A stretch of DNA of 64,000 bases from Sporosarcina sp. P2. GTDB lineage: Bacteria > Bacillota > Bacilli > Bacillales_A > Planococcaceae. Shown one piece after another: positions 19,138-27,658 of this stretch. Below the pieces are notes generated by a model. It was not told the DNA's origin and did no database searches. It worked only from the letters and a program-made list of their open reading frames with translations. Position numbers and translations under genes: made by a program. Numbering within the stretch: position 1 is the first letter of the stretch; every line of letters starts with the position of its first letter. The stretch is taken from the NCBI RefSeq assembly GCF_002743255.1, contig NZ_PDYY01000010.1, forward strand, positions 62,001 through 126,000, written 5' to 3'.

Positions 19138-19978
19138 GGGTTAATAGCTCCTTAATATAATTCGGTAAAGCGAATGAGCCGACATGAAGTTTTGTATTAT
19201 AATATTTTGTTTGCAAACCAAGTGCATTCCATGAATTGGCATCCAAATCATCTATCGGGTCATATTTTTTGGAAGCAAATCCGAACAGCCAGTGCCCCGA
19301 TGGATAGGTTGGTATGTGTGCTTGATAGACTTTAGAAACGGGGAAGAATCCCATAATACTTTTATGTGCTCGTTGCATACCGCGTGCATCTTCGGCGTAA
19401 AAAGCACTTTCATGCTGATTTACAAGAATGCCTTGGCTATTCAAAGCCTTGTAGCAATTGCCATAAAACTCCTTCGTGAAGAGTCCTTCACCTGGCCCGA
19501 ATGGGTCGGTGGAATCGACAATGATCAAATCATAGGCATTTTCTTGCTGACGAACGAATTTCAGACCATCCTCAAAATAGAGTGTAACGCGTGGATCAGT
19601 CAGTTGGGCTGCGGTTTGTGGTAAAAATTCTTGGCACACTTTCACAACTTGCTCATCAATCTCCACCATATCGATTTGTTTGATTGATGGATAGCGCGTC
19701 AATTCGCGTACGGTCCCACCATCACCAGCACCGATGACCAACACGTTCTCGATGGACGGATTGGTAGCCATCGGCACGTGAACAATCATATCGTGATAAA
19801 TGAATTCATCTTTTTCTGTCACCATGACATAACCATCCAATGTCAAAATTTTACCGAACTCTGTCGTTTGGAAGACATCAATTTTCTGGAATTCACTCGT
19901 CGCAGTATATAGATGTTCTTCGACACGAAATGAAAATCGTGTATGGGGTGAATGATCTTCAGTAAACCATAGATTCAT
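19127..19978 (-). CDS. speE: Spermidine synthase (aminopropyltransferase)
   Basis: A 283-residue aminopropyltransferase with the S-adenosyl-binding motif LVIGAGDGGTVRELTRYP and the catalytic IVDSTDPFGPGEGLF loop. It transfers the aminopropyl group of decarboxylated S-adenosylmethionine to putrescine (or agmatine). The start has AAAGGAGG and overlaps the stop of speA through TAATG. It depends on SpeD, whose gene starts this operon. Confidence 0.93.
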   Translation of the reverse strand: MNLWFTEDHSPHTRFSFRVEEHLYTATSEFQKIDVFQTTEFGKILTLDGYVMVTEKDEFIYHDMIVHVPMATNPSIENVLVIGAGDGGTVRELTRYPSIKQIDMVEIDEQVVKVCQEFLPQTAAQLTDPRVTLYFEDGLKFVRQQENAYDLIIVDSTDPFGPGEGLFTKEFYGNCYKALNSQGILVNQHESAFYAEDARGMQRAHKSIMGFFPVSKVYQAHIPTYPSGHWLFGFASKKYDPIDDLDANSWNALGLQTKYYNTKLHVGSFALPNYIKELLTHAK

Positions 19979-21432
19979 TAGACGTCCTCCTTTACTACAT
20001 TAATCCAATCAACTTTTGCATCTTCGGTACCCGTCAAGAAACATCCCTTGTCCTTACAGTAGTTGATGTATTCAATTACTTCATTTGTGATTCGTTCTCC
20101 GGGTGCCAGAATTGGAATGCCAGGGGGATAGCACATGACGAATTCGCTTGCCACGCGTCCTGAAGATTCGGAAAGTACTAAAGTCTCTTTATCCGCGTAA
20201 AAAGCCTGTTGGGGCGATTGAACAATTTGCGGATTGATATATTCGTGGTCGAATAACGAACTAGGATCCTTTTTATAACGACGATTGATTTCTGCTAGTG
20301 CTGCGACCAATCGTTCAAGATCGAGTGTACGGTCCCCGACTGAAATATAGGCAAGGATATTCGCTACGTCCCCGAACTCAATTTGGATATCGTATTCATC
20401 GCGTAAAATATCATATACTTCAATGCCAGCCAGACCCATTTGACGCGTATGAATCGACAATTTGGACTCGTCAAAGTCATAGATGGTATCGCCGTTTATC
20501 AGCTCTTTAGAGTATGCATAATAGCCGCCGATCTGATTGACTTCATCGCGGGTATACTGCGCCATCTTGATCACTTTATCGAAGATTTCCTGCCCGTGTA
20601 ATGCCAGGTTTTTCCGTGAAATATCCAATGACGACATCAATAGATAAGAACCGCTCGTAGTCTGCGTTAGGTTAATAATCTGTCGCGTATAGCCTTCACT
20701 CACCGCATTATTGATTAATAAAAAGGAACTTTGTGTTAAAGATCCACCTGATTTATGCATACTGATAGAAGCCATATCCGCGCCGACGGACATCGCGGAA
20801 GCAGGCAGTTTGTCGTTAAAATAAAAATGCGTGCCATGTGCTTCATCCACTAGCACGAGCATACCGTGTGCATGTGCTATATCAGTAATGGCTTGCAAAT
20901 TGGAGCAAATACCATAATAGGTTGGATTATTAATGAGAATCGCTTTGGCGTCTGGGTGATCCACGATGGCTTTCTTAACTTCATCTACTGCCATACCGAG
21001 TGCAATGCCAAGATCCTCTTGCACTCCCGGATTCACATAGATAGGAATAGCACCACTTAAGATCAAGGCATTGATTGCACTGCGATGAACATTACGCGGC
21101 ATGATGATTTTCTCTCCTGCTTTACAAGCTGTCATGACCATCGCTTGTACAGCAGAGGTCGTCCCGTTTACAAGCAAGAAAGCGTGTTTCGCGCCGAACG
21201 CGTCCGCTGCCAACTCTTCAGCTTCACGTATGACAGAAACAGGGTGGCATAAATTATCAAGAGGTTTCATGGAATTCACGTCGTGTTGTAAGCAAGTCTC
21301 CCCGAGAAAATCAGCGAGCTCCTTATTGCCTCGACCGTGCTTGTGTCCGGGTACATCAAAAGGAACGACACGTGCTTCTTGATAGTGTTGCAATGCTTCC
21401 ATAATAGGAACGCGATGTTGTGATAATTTCAA
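19978..21432 (-). CDS. speA: Arginine decarboxylase, Orn/Lys/Arg decarboxylase family
   Basis: A 484-residue PLP enzyme of the aspartate-aminotransferase-fold decarboxylases. Visible features are VPFDVPGHKHGRG near the N terminus, LLVNGTTSAVQAM, VDEAHGTHF, and the PLP lysine in SISMHKSGGSLTQSS. It would decarboxylate arginine to agmatine, fitting speB downstream; lysine cannot be excluded by sequence alone. The TTG at 21432 lies 6 bases after GAGGAG and is preferred over ATGs at 21456 and 21450, which lack a ribosome site. The longer frame overlaps the end of speD. Confidence 0.9.
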   Translation of the reverse strand: MKLSQHRVPIMEALQHYQEARVVPFDVPGHKHGRGNKELADFLGETCLQHDVNSMKPLDNLCHPVSVIREAEELAADAFGAKHAFLLVNGTTSAVQAMVMTACKAGEKIIMPRNVHRSAINALILSGAIPIYVNPGVQEDLGIALGMAVDEVKKAIVDHPDAKAILINNPTYYGICSNLQAITDIAHAHGMLVLVDEAHGTHFYFNDKLPASAMSVGADMASISMHKSGGSLTQSSFLLINNAVSEGYTRQIINLTQTTSGSYLLMSSLDISRKNLALHGQEIFDKVIKMAQYTRDEVNQIGGYYAYSKELINGDTIYDFDESKLSIHTRQMGLAGIEVYDILRDEYDIQIEFGDVANILAYISVGDRTLDLERLVAALAEINRRYKKDPSSLFDHEYINPQIVQSPQQAFYADKETLVLSESSGRVASEFVMCYPPGIPILAPGERITNEVIEYINYCKDKGCFLTGTEDAKVDWINVVKEDV

Positions 21433-21442
21433 TGGTCTCTCC

Positions 21443-22267
21443 TCACTCATTTTCATAGACGTTGGAACCGCTGTAGATTTCGATCATCTCTTTGCGAAGA
21501 TTATGAGAAATTTGAAGGCGTTCCTTTGGCGGTAATTCCGAAACATCTTTGTTGAATAGGTAATCTTGTAAATCAATCTCTTTAATGAGTAATTTCGTAT
21601 GGAAGATATTCGCTTGGTAAACATTTATATCGATTGCATCATATTTTTGCAATGTTTTCTGGTCAATGAAGTCTTGAATGGATGTAATTGCATGATCCAT
21701 GAAAAGTTTTTTACCGTCTACTGACCGTGTAAATCCACGCACGCGATAGTCTGCGGTAATAATATCCGAATCAAAGCTTCCGATCAGGTAGTCGAGCGCA
21801 TTCAACGGAGAAATCTCTCCACACGTCGACACATCTATATCTACACGAAATGTCGCAATGGAGTTATCGGGATGATACTCGGGATACGTATGGACAGTCA
21901 CGTGGCTCTTGTCTAAATGACTGACGACGGAGTCTTTATCTGGCAAGATAGGAATCGCGCCTTGATTACAAGAAGGATCAATTTGTGATGCAGGGAATTT
22001 TTCCTCTGAAATCATCAACGTTACACTAGCACCTTGTGGGTCGTAATCTTGTTTACTGACATTCAATACATGCGCACCAATCATTTCAGTAACATCGTAG
22101 AGAATTTTCGTTAAACGTTCTGAATTGTATTGCTCATCTATATAGGCGATATACTCACTTTGCTCTCTTCTACTCTTTGCATAGCTCACATCGTAAATGT
22201 TGAAGCTAAGAGTTTTGGTGAGGTTGTTAAAGCCGTAGAGCTTCAGCTTATTTTCCAACCGAAACAT
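21443..22267 (-). CDS. speD: S-adenosylmethionine decarboxylase proenzyme (E. coli class)
   Basis: A 274-residue pyruvoyl-dependent enzyme. The sequence HLDKSHVTVHTYPE holds the Lys-Ser self-cleavage site at which the Ser becomes the pyruvoyl cofactor, and VDIDVSTCGEISPLNALDYL is the conserved downstream block. The length fits the E. coli-type (about 264 residues), not the short Bacillus subtilis type (about 126 residues). It makes the aminopropyl donor for SpeE. The ATG at 22267 follows AAAGGACGG; the frame extends to a TTG at 22279. It is first in the operon, behind a leader with a terminator. Confidence 0.92.
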   Translation of the reverse strand: MFRLENKLKLYGFNNLTKTLSFNIYDVSYAKSRREQSEYIAYIDEQYNSERLTKILYDVTEMIGAHVLNVSKQDYDPQGASVTLMISEEKFPASQIDPSCNQGAIPILPDKDSVVSHLDKSHVTVHTYPEYHPDNSIATFRVDIDVSTCGEISPLNALDYLIGSFDSDIITADYRVRGFTRSVDGKKLFMDHAITSIQDFIDQKTLQKYDAIDINVYQANIFHTKLLIKEIDLQDYLFNKDVSELPPKERLQISHNLRKEMIEIYSGSNVYENE

Positions 22268-22500
22268 CCGTCCTTTCAAAATTGCTTTTTAAAAAGTATA
22301 ATCACATAAAAAAGTCCCTCTCCAATCCACATGAAATAATACAAACATGACAGATTGGAGAGGGACCTTTACTCTGTTTCGCTTGTTGATATAAGAATAG
22401 ATATTCACTCTATTCCATTACATAACAGGTGATTGGATTGGCGTAATGCTCACAGGTACTCTTTCTAAATTAAAAAACTTATGAAATTGATTTCATTATA
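22268..22500 (-). promoter_or_regulatory. speD operon leader with -10 box and possible attenuator
   Basis: On the minus strand a TATAAT lies at 22500-22495 with no clear -35 box; the leader is about 230 nt long and contains a factor-independent terminator before speD. An upstream CCAATCC (22441-22435) could pair with GGATTGG of the terminator's 3' arm and act as an antiterminator. No known riboswitch class was recognised. Confidence 0.5.
22308..22366 (-). terminator. Leader terminator ahead of speD
   Basis: A perfect 14-bp stem (GTCCCTCTCCAATC with GATTGGAGAGGGAC), 25-base loop, then six T on the minus strand. No minus-strand gene ends just upstream, so it acts within the speD leader. Confidence 0.85.
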
Positions 22501-22650
22501 AAGGAAAAAGAATGAAAAATATATACTTTTTATAGAAAAATATTAGAAAAAACTTTTTTATGGCAAATGGTAAAATGCTTTGAATTGTCGTCAGAACGTC
22601 TTTACGATATGGTATATAAAACAATTACTACATTCTATGGAGGTAATGAA

Positions 22651-23058
22651 ATGAACGATACAACAATGGAATATTTGGAACAGGTTCGACAAGACTTCGA
22701 AACAAGTCCTTTTTGGAAATTTGCCGGTCTGCAAACACAAAAATTAGAAGCGGGTCAAGTGGAATTATATTTACCTTATCGTCAAGAGTATGATAATGTA
22801 CGCGGAACTATTCACGGTGGTATGTATATGTCCGTTCTCGATACGACGATGGGAATGCTTTGTCGTTCGATGGGTGCAAATGATGTCATGACAATACAAA
22901 TGACGACACAATTTTTAAAGCCGGTCGTTCAGGAAACCGTTTATTCAAAAGCTGCCGTTATTAATAGAACACGCTCTACGGCTCTGGTTGAAGGAACGTT
23001 ATTCAATGAGAAAGATGAATTAGTTGCTCATTGCACCGCTACGTTCAAGTTGAAATGA
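22651..23058 (+). CDS. Hotdog-fold thioesterase (PaaI family)
   Basis: A 135-residue hotdog protein with VRGTIHGGMYMSVLDTTMG, the HGG motif and following helix of PaaI-type acyl-CoA thioesterases, and TTQFLKPV of the central strand. It probably hydrolyses an acyl- or aryl-CoA in the cytoplasm. The frame is open from 22567, but GGAGG lies just before the ATG at 22651. It is divergent from the polyamine operon and 42 bases upstream of the EamA transporter gene. Substrate unknown. Confidence 0.85.
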   Translation: MNDTTMEYLEQVRQDFETSPFWKFAGLQTQKLEAGQVELYLPYRQEYDNVRGTIHGGMYMSVLDTTMGMLCRSMGANDVMTIQMTTQFLKPVVQETVYSKAAVINRTRSTALVEGTLFNEKDELVAHCTATFKLK

Positions 23059-23100
23059 TTATTATTTACTCTGTAATTTCAAATCAAGGCAGGTTTTCAT

Positions 23101-23991
23101 ATGAATAAGAAAGCTTTCTATTTAGGATTATTCACCGTTGTCGCATGGGGCTCCAGTTTTGCTGCTATTCGAGTGAGTTTGCTAGGAGGGTATTCTCCTG
23201 GACATTTGGTGTTGACACGGTTTATCGTCGCTTCATTAGTATTTATTTTATATGCATTATGGCCGGGAACGAAAATTCGTCTGCCTGCAAAACAGGATAT
23301 AGGGAAGATCATGCTACTAGGCTTCGCGGGAATCAGTATTTATCACTTTGGTCTGACATACGGAGAACAAACGGTATCAGCTGGAACGGCTGGTCTGTTT
23401 ATCGCAACGGTGCCGATTTTCACTTCGATAATCGCAGTGATTTTCCTAAGTGAAAAAATTAGTCAATTAGGTTGGATTGGCATGGCAATCGGATTATCAG
23501 GTGTTGCGTTGATAACGATAGGAAGTTCGGAAGGTGCGTTGGAAGTATCGGTAGGCGCGTGGTTCATTATTATTGCGGTTATTTCTACTTCTATATTTTT
23601 TGTCTTTCAGAAACCTTTATTCAACCGTTACACTCCTGTCGAGTTGACAGCATACTTCACATGGGCAGGTACCTTACCGTTTTTATATTTCACACCAGGC
23701 TTGCTAAATGAAATACAAGGGGCTACGCTTGAAGCCACATTATCAACAATTTATATGGGGGTTATTCCAGCAACGATTGCCTATGTAACCTGGTCTACTG
23801 CGTTGTCGATTGCCGATGCGGGAGCGGTTTCGAGTCTACTCTATATAGAGCCAGTCGTGGCGATATTGGTTGCTTGGGTATGGCTACAAGAACTTCCGAG
23901 TGGATTGTCTATGATTGGTGGAGTGATTGCAGTTTTGAGTGTGATTGCTGTTAACTGGGAAGCGATGCGTACGCGTTCAACTTATCAATAA
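23101..23991 (+). CDS. EamA/DMT-family transporter
   Basis: A 296-residue membrane protein with ten predicted spans in two EamA repeats. The N-terminal VAWGSSFAAIRVSL and the second-repeat end SLLYIEPVVAILVAWVWLQE are typical of drug/metabolite exporters of the RhaT/EamA group, which often export amino acids or metabolites. AAGGCAGG precedes the ATG. It may be cotranscribed with the thioesterase gene. Substrate unknown. Confidence 0.85.
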   Translation: MNKKAFYLGLFTVVAWGSSFAAIRVSLLGGYSPGHLVLTRFIVASLVFILYALWPGTKIRLPAKQDIGKIMLLGFAGISIYHFGLTYGEQTVSAGTAGLFIATVPIFTSIIAVIFLSEKISQLGWIGMAIGLSGVALITIGSSEGALEVSVGAWFIIIAVISTSIFFVFQKPLFNRYTPVELTAYFTWAGTLPFLYFTPGLLNEIQGATLEATLSTIYMGVIPATIAYVTWSTALSIADAGAVSSLLYIEPVVAILVAWVWLQELPSGLSMIGGVIAVLSVIAVNWEAMRTRSTYQ

Positions 23992-24022
23992 AAAAGCAGC
24001 CAAGCATAAAAGCGTGGCTGCT
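23990..24022 (-). terminator. Terminator of the DUF1540 gene
   Basis: AGCAGCCACGC / GCTTGGCTGCT stem followed by six T on the minus strand; on the plus strand it is a hairpin directly after the EamA stop but lacks a T run. Confidence 0.75.
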
Positions 24023-24032
24023 GCACGGTGGA

Positions 24033-24188
24033 TCATCCTTTTGGAATGAACGTATTACAATCTGTTTCGGCTGAGTCTTTTGCTTTTCTTCCTTTTCGTG
24101 AAATTACTTTGATTTCATCTGCTCCACATTGGTTACCTGATTCCCAAAAATGACAATTTGTCACTTCACATAATACGTCTTTTGCCAA
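24033..24188 (-). CDS. DUF1540 small cysteine-rich protein
   Basis: A 51-residue protein with four cysteines in the DUF1540 arrangement: CEVTNCHFW then NQCGADEI and a late DCNTF. The start is TTG, with a perfect GGAGGTG upstream; a terminator follows closely. Members of this family are short, probably metal-binding proteins common in Bacillales and Clostridia, of unknown function. It is antisense to nothing and sits alone between the EamA transporter and the P450 genes. Confidence 0.82.
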   Translation of the reverse strand: MAKDVLCEVTNCHFWESGNQCGADEIKVISRKGRKAKDSAETDCNTFIPKG

Positions 24189-24283
24189 TTGACCCACCTC
24201 CTTTTTACTAGCATATCCAGAAACACAGCATACATACTGGAGATGGAGAAGTAATACAATATGATAATTTTGGAGGAGAGTTT

Positions 24284-25600
24284 ATGGTTACTGTACAAGA
24301 TATTGCAACGCCACGATTACAGAACTATTTGGAATTCGTGCGTGATCCGATTGCTTTTTTTATGCGAGTACAGCCACTTGGTGATGTGATTTCATTGAAG
24401 ACAGGCATTTCACCGACGTTTGTGGTTAACAGTCCCGAAGCAATTCGAGAAATCTTGATTCGTCAAGACCAGTCATTTATTAAAGGGCGAACAACGACTG
24501 TGTTGCAGAGAACAGTGGGAGAGGGTCTATTGACGACGGAAGGTGAACGGCATGCGACGCAGAAGAAATATATTCAACCAGCGTTTTATAAAGAGGTGAT
24601 GGAACGTTATGCCTATTCGATCATTGATGAAACGGAGAAGCTAGTCAAACGTCTTGAGCATGAAGAGGAAGTAGATATACATACAGTAATGATGCGTTTG
24701 ACATTGTCGATCATTACACGAACAATGTTTTCGACAGATGTCTCTGCAGAGGAGAAAGAACTTGCAGATGCCGTCACAACAACGATTGAGCAAAGCGTCA
24801 AAATTTTATTTAGTCCTGTGATGATTCCATCTTCTGTTCCGACTAAAGCCAACTTGAAACATAAAAAAGCGATACAAACACTTGAGGAAATGATTGACGA
24901 TGTATTAATCGCTGCAAAAGAACATCCAGAATGGTTTAAAGACTCGTTGCTTGGCATGATGATGGCGGTTACAGATGAGGCCGGAAACAGGTTGCCTGAC
25001 AAAGAAGTACGTGATCAGATGATGACGATGTTGCTCGCAGGACATGAAACAACGGCAAACTTATTAGGCTGGTTATTTGCTGAAATTGCACGGCTTCCTA
25101 AAGTAGAGAAGCGTCTGTTGGATGAATTGAATTCCGCGAACTTGGTAGGTAACCCATTTAATTGGATGCGAGAATTACCATATACACAGCAAATTATTGA
25201 AGAAGGCTTGCGTCTTTATCCGCCTGCTTGGCTAATTTATCGCGAACTTAACGAACCGGTCGAGATGTTTGGAAGGTCTTTTAAAAAGGGAAGCACGTTT
25301 ATGATTTGTCCATATGCGATTCACCGAAATAAAGAGGTGTTCCCTGAACCCGACACATTTGACCCGGATCGGTTTGCGGCAGGTAATAAGTATGCGCCAT
25401 TTAGTTATTTCCCATTCGGTGGTGGTTCACGCAGTTGTATCGGTTCTCGATTTGCTATGCTAGAAGCGACATTGATCATATCGCTACTTTATAAGAAGTT
25501 CATATTCCGCAATATGCGACCACATGCGCCCGTTCCGGAACCATTGATTTCATTGCGGATCAAAGATGGATGGCCGATGAGGTTAGAGAAGCGCTGTTAA
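24284..25600 (+). CDS. Cytochrome P450
   Basis: A 438-residue haem monooxygenase. The I-helix oxygen-binding motif is LLAGHETTANLLGW, the K-helix ExxR is EEGLRLYPP, and the haem-ligand loop is FPFGGGSRSCIGSRFA with the Cys ligand. It lacks any fused reductase and no ferredoxin or reductase gene is adjacent, so redox partners come from elsewhere. The overall pattern resembles class II-like CYP102-type haem domains. The substrate is unknown (fatty acids or terpenoids are common). GGAGG precedes the ATG; it shares a bidirectional terminator with the convergent protease gene. Confidence 0.92.
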   Translation: MVTVQDIATPRLQNYLEFVRDPIAFFMRVQPLGDVISLKTGISPTFVVNSPEAIREILIRQDQSFIKGRTTTVLQRTVGEGLLTTEGERHATQKKYIQPAFYKEVMERYAYSIIDETEKLVKRLEHEEEVDIHTVMMRLTLSIITRTMFSTDVSAEEKELADAVTTTIEQSVKILFSPVMIPSSVPTKANLKHKKAIQTLEEMIDDVLIAAKEHPEWFKDSLLGMMMAVTDEAGNRLPDKEVRDQMMTMLLAGHETTANLLGWLFAEIARLPKVEKRLLDELNSANLVGNPFNWMRELPYTQQIIEEGLRLYPPAWLIYRELNEPVEMFGRSFKKGSTFMICPYAIHRNKEVFPEPDTFDPDRFAAGNKYAPFSYFPFGGGSRSCIGSRFAMLEATLIISLLYKKFIFRNMRPHAPVPEPLISLRIKDGWPMRLEKRC

Positions 25601-25615
25601 CCTACGCAAACTAAA

Positions 25616-25650
25616 AAAACAGCGATCATCAAGAGGATGATCGCTGTTTT
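25616..25650. terminator. Bidirectional terminator between P450 and protease genes
   Basis: AAAACAGCGATCATC and GATGATCGCTGTTTT with a 5-base loop; T runs on both strands. Confidence 0.92.
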
Positions 25651-25654
25651 GCTA

Positions 25655-27388
25655 TCAGATAAACACTACCGCATCTTTAGGAGTCGACAACTCGACTATG
25701 CGTTGTACTTCGTCACCTTCAAGCGTTTCTTCTTTATATAGTGCATTGACTAACTCTTCAAATTGATACGCGTGCTCCTTAATGAGCGTTTCCGTCTTTT
25801 GCGCAGCTTGATCAAATAGCATTTGCATTTTTTCTTCACGTTCAGCTTTATTGAAGATCAAAGAAAATCCTTCTTGGAACAATCCAGTATTCACCATACG
25901 CTCAAGAATGTCCTTGGCCTGTTCCACATCGCCTCCAACTCCGATACTGTGCTCCCCCAAATAGAGACGCTCTGCAATGCCGCCCGCTAAAATCATACTG
26001 ACTTGATCAAGCAATTCGCTAGCAGTAGATAAATGTAATTCCTTTTGAATAGGGGCTACATAACCGAGTGCTTGACCCCTTGGAATAATCGTCGCTTTTC
26101 TTACAGAACCTGGCTTTGTAAGAGCAGCGATGATGGCATGTCCGGATTCGTGAATGGCTACACGACGCTTTGTTTCTTGGTCGCTTAACGTGCGTGCTGT
26201 ATTTCCAAGGATTGTCCGGTCAATTGCAAAATCTAAATCATGCTTCTCGATTAATTTCCGTCCTTCGCGAATGGCCCGGCGGCTGGCTGTTTCGAACAAG
26301 CTACTTATTTCTGCGCCAGAAAAACCTGAAGTGCTATCTGCAAGTGTATCGAGAGACGCGGCCACATTAGGAGCCAACGTTTTGCCGTTTGTATGGATAT
26401 CGATAATTTCGCGACGTCCTTTTGTATCCGGCAATTGAACATGAAAAGTAAAGTCGATACGCCCAGGTCGCAAGAATGCATCATCCAGCATATCTTTCCG
26501 ATTCGTAGCTGCAATGAATAAAACACCGTCATTATCATTACCACCGTCAAGTTGAACAAGTAGTTCCGTTAACGTCTTTTCAGATTCTTCTCCACCATGT
26601 TCTTTTCGTTTTCCAGCCAACGCATCTACTTCGTCTATAAAGATCACAGCAGGACGTTGTTTGCGTGCAATTTCAAAAAGTGTACGTACTCGTGAAGCTC
26701 CAACACCTACAAATAATTCTGTAAAGGCTGCTCCACTAGAAGAATAAAAAGTAGCTCCTATTTCTTTTGCGATAGCTTGAGCTAGTAATGTTTTACCTGT
26801 CCCCGGAGGTCCATAAAGTAAAATACCTTGAGGCAAAGCAATGCCCATTTCATTTGCCGCTTCAGGGTTTTTGAATATTTCTAACGTCTGTTGGATTTCA
26901 TCCTTCATTTCTTGAGGGATTCCACCGATATCATCCATTGTGATGTCAGGTAGGGGAGTCGCCTTTGACGCTTGATGCTTCATAGCTGACGCGCCAATAT
27001 TGAGCTTACCTTTTTTATGAAGAATGAAAAGTGTCAAAAGAGCTGCCAATACAAGCCCACCAAAAATCCAACCGCCCATCGAACTCTCTGCTTTATATTG
27101 ATACGTTACATTATATTTCTGTACTAAGTCATCCACTAATGTACTTTGCGGACGCACCATCGTGCTGTATGTTGTGTTATCTACAATGATGGATAACTTT
27201 CCTTTGGCCGTTTCGTTTAATAAGACACCAGCACCTGATTGTTCAGCAATCAGTTTTTCCATCTGAGCAAATGAAACTTCTTTTCCTCCAGTGGGTAGTA
27301 AATAGTTCCAAGTGACACCTGCTGCAATGGCCGTGACAAAGAGGGCTACGACAAAAATCTTTGATGCTAATTTTGAAATAGGCTTCAA
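25655..27388 (-). CDS. FtsH-like membrane AAA+ metalloprotease (short paralogue type)
   Basis: A 577-residue protein: N-terminal membrane span (residues about 9-28), a short outer domain of about 85 residues, a second span (about 116-134), then an AAA+ module (Walker A YGPPGTGKT, Walker B VIFIDEVDAL, pore LFVGVGA, SRH NRKDMLDDAFLRPGR) and a zinc protease domain (HESGHA, then GGDVEQA supplying the Asp ligand). It degrades membrane or soluble proteins using ATP. It is shorter than housekeeping FtsH and probably a paralogue. The TTG at 27388 is 6 bases after GGAG; the open frame extends to 27583 without support. Confidence 0.88.
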   Translation of the reverse strand: MKPISKLASKIFVVALFVTAIAAGVTWNYLLPTGGKEVSFAQMEKLIAEQSGAGVLLNETAKGKLSIIVDNTTYSTMVRPQSTLVDDLVQKYNVTYQYKAESSMGGWIFGGLVLAALLTLFILHKKGKLNIGASAMKHQASKATPLPDITMDDIGGIPQEMKDEIQQTLEIFKNPEAANEMGIALPQGILLYGPPGTGKTLLAQAIAKEIGATFYSSSGAAFTELFVGVGASRVRTLFEIARKQRPAVIFIDEVDALAGKRKEHGGEESEKTLTELLVQLDGGNDNDGVLFIAATNRKDMLDDAFLRPGRIDFTFHVQLPDTKGRREIIDIHTNGKTLAPNVAASLDTLADSTSGFSGAEISSLFETASRRAIREGRKLIEKHDLDFAIDRTILGNTARTLSDQETKRRVAIHESGHAIIAALTKPGSVRKATIIPRGQALGYVAPIQKELHLSTASELLDQVSMILAGGIAERLYLGEHSIGVGGDVEQAKDILERMVNTGLFQEGFSLIFNKAEREEKMQMLFDQAAQKTETLIKEHAYQFEELVNALYKEETLEGDEVQRIVELSTPKDAVVFI

Positions 27389-27584
27389 GTTCAGCTCCAG
27401 CTCCTTTAGTGAATTACCTAAATTATACGTAAAAGTAGTAGTTTTGTATAGTGTGTAAACAGAAAAAATAGTTACAAATTCAAGAACTTGTGAGGAAATA
27501 CCTAAAGAGACACAAGCGAATGAAGTAAGTGGCAGTACTACACCCCGAAGCCGACTTCTCACTACCTTCAAAAAGATAACCAAC

Positions 27585-27637
27585 TAAAAAAAGCCCCTAC
27601 TCGAAATCGTATATACCACGACCTCCAGTGAGGGCTT
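27585..27637 (-). terminator. Terminator of the DUF2157/GDYXXLXY pair
   Basis: On the minus strand AAGCCCTCACT pairs imperfectly with AGTAGGGGCTT across a long loop, followed by seven T. Confidence 0.65.
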
Positions 27638-27658
27638 CCGCTACTCCAATAAAGTGAC

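Noticed and set aside
22308-22366. Terminator of a plus-strand transcript or of the EamA/DUF1540 region
   Set aside because: The T run is present only on the minus strand, and the DUF1540 gene upstream on that strand has its own terminator at 23990.
24284-25600. Self-sufficient P450-reductase fusion of the CYP102 type
   Set aside because: The gene ends right after the haem domain and the next sequence is a terminator; no flavin domains follow.
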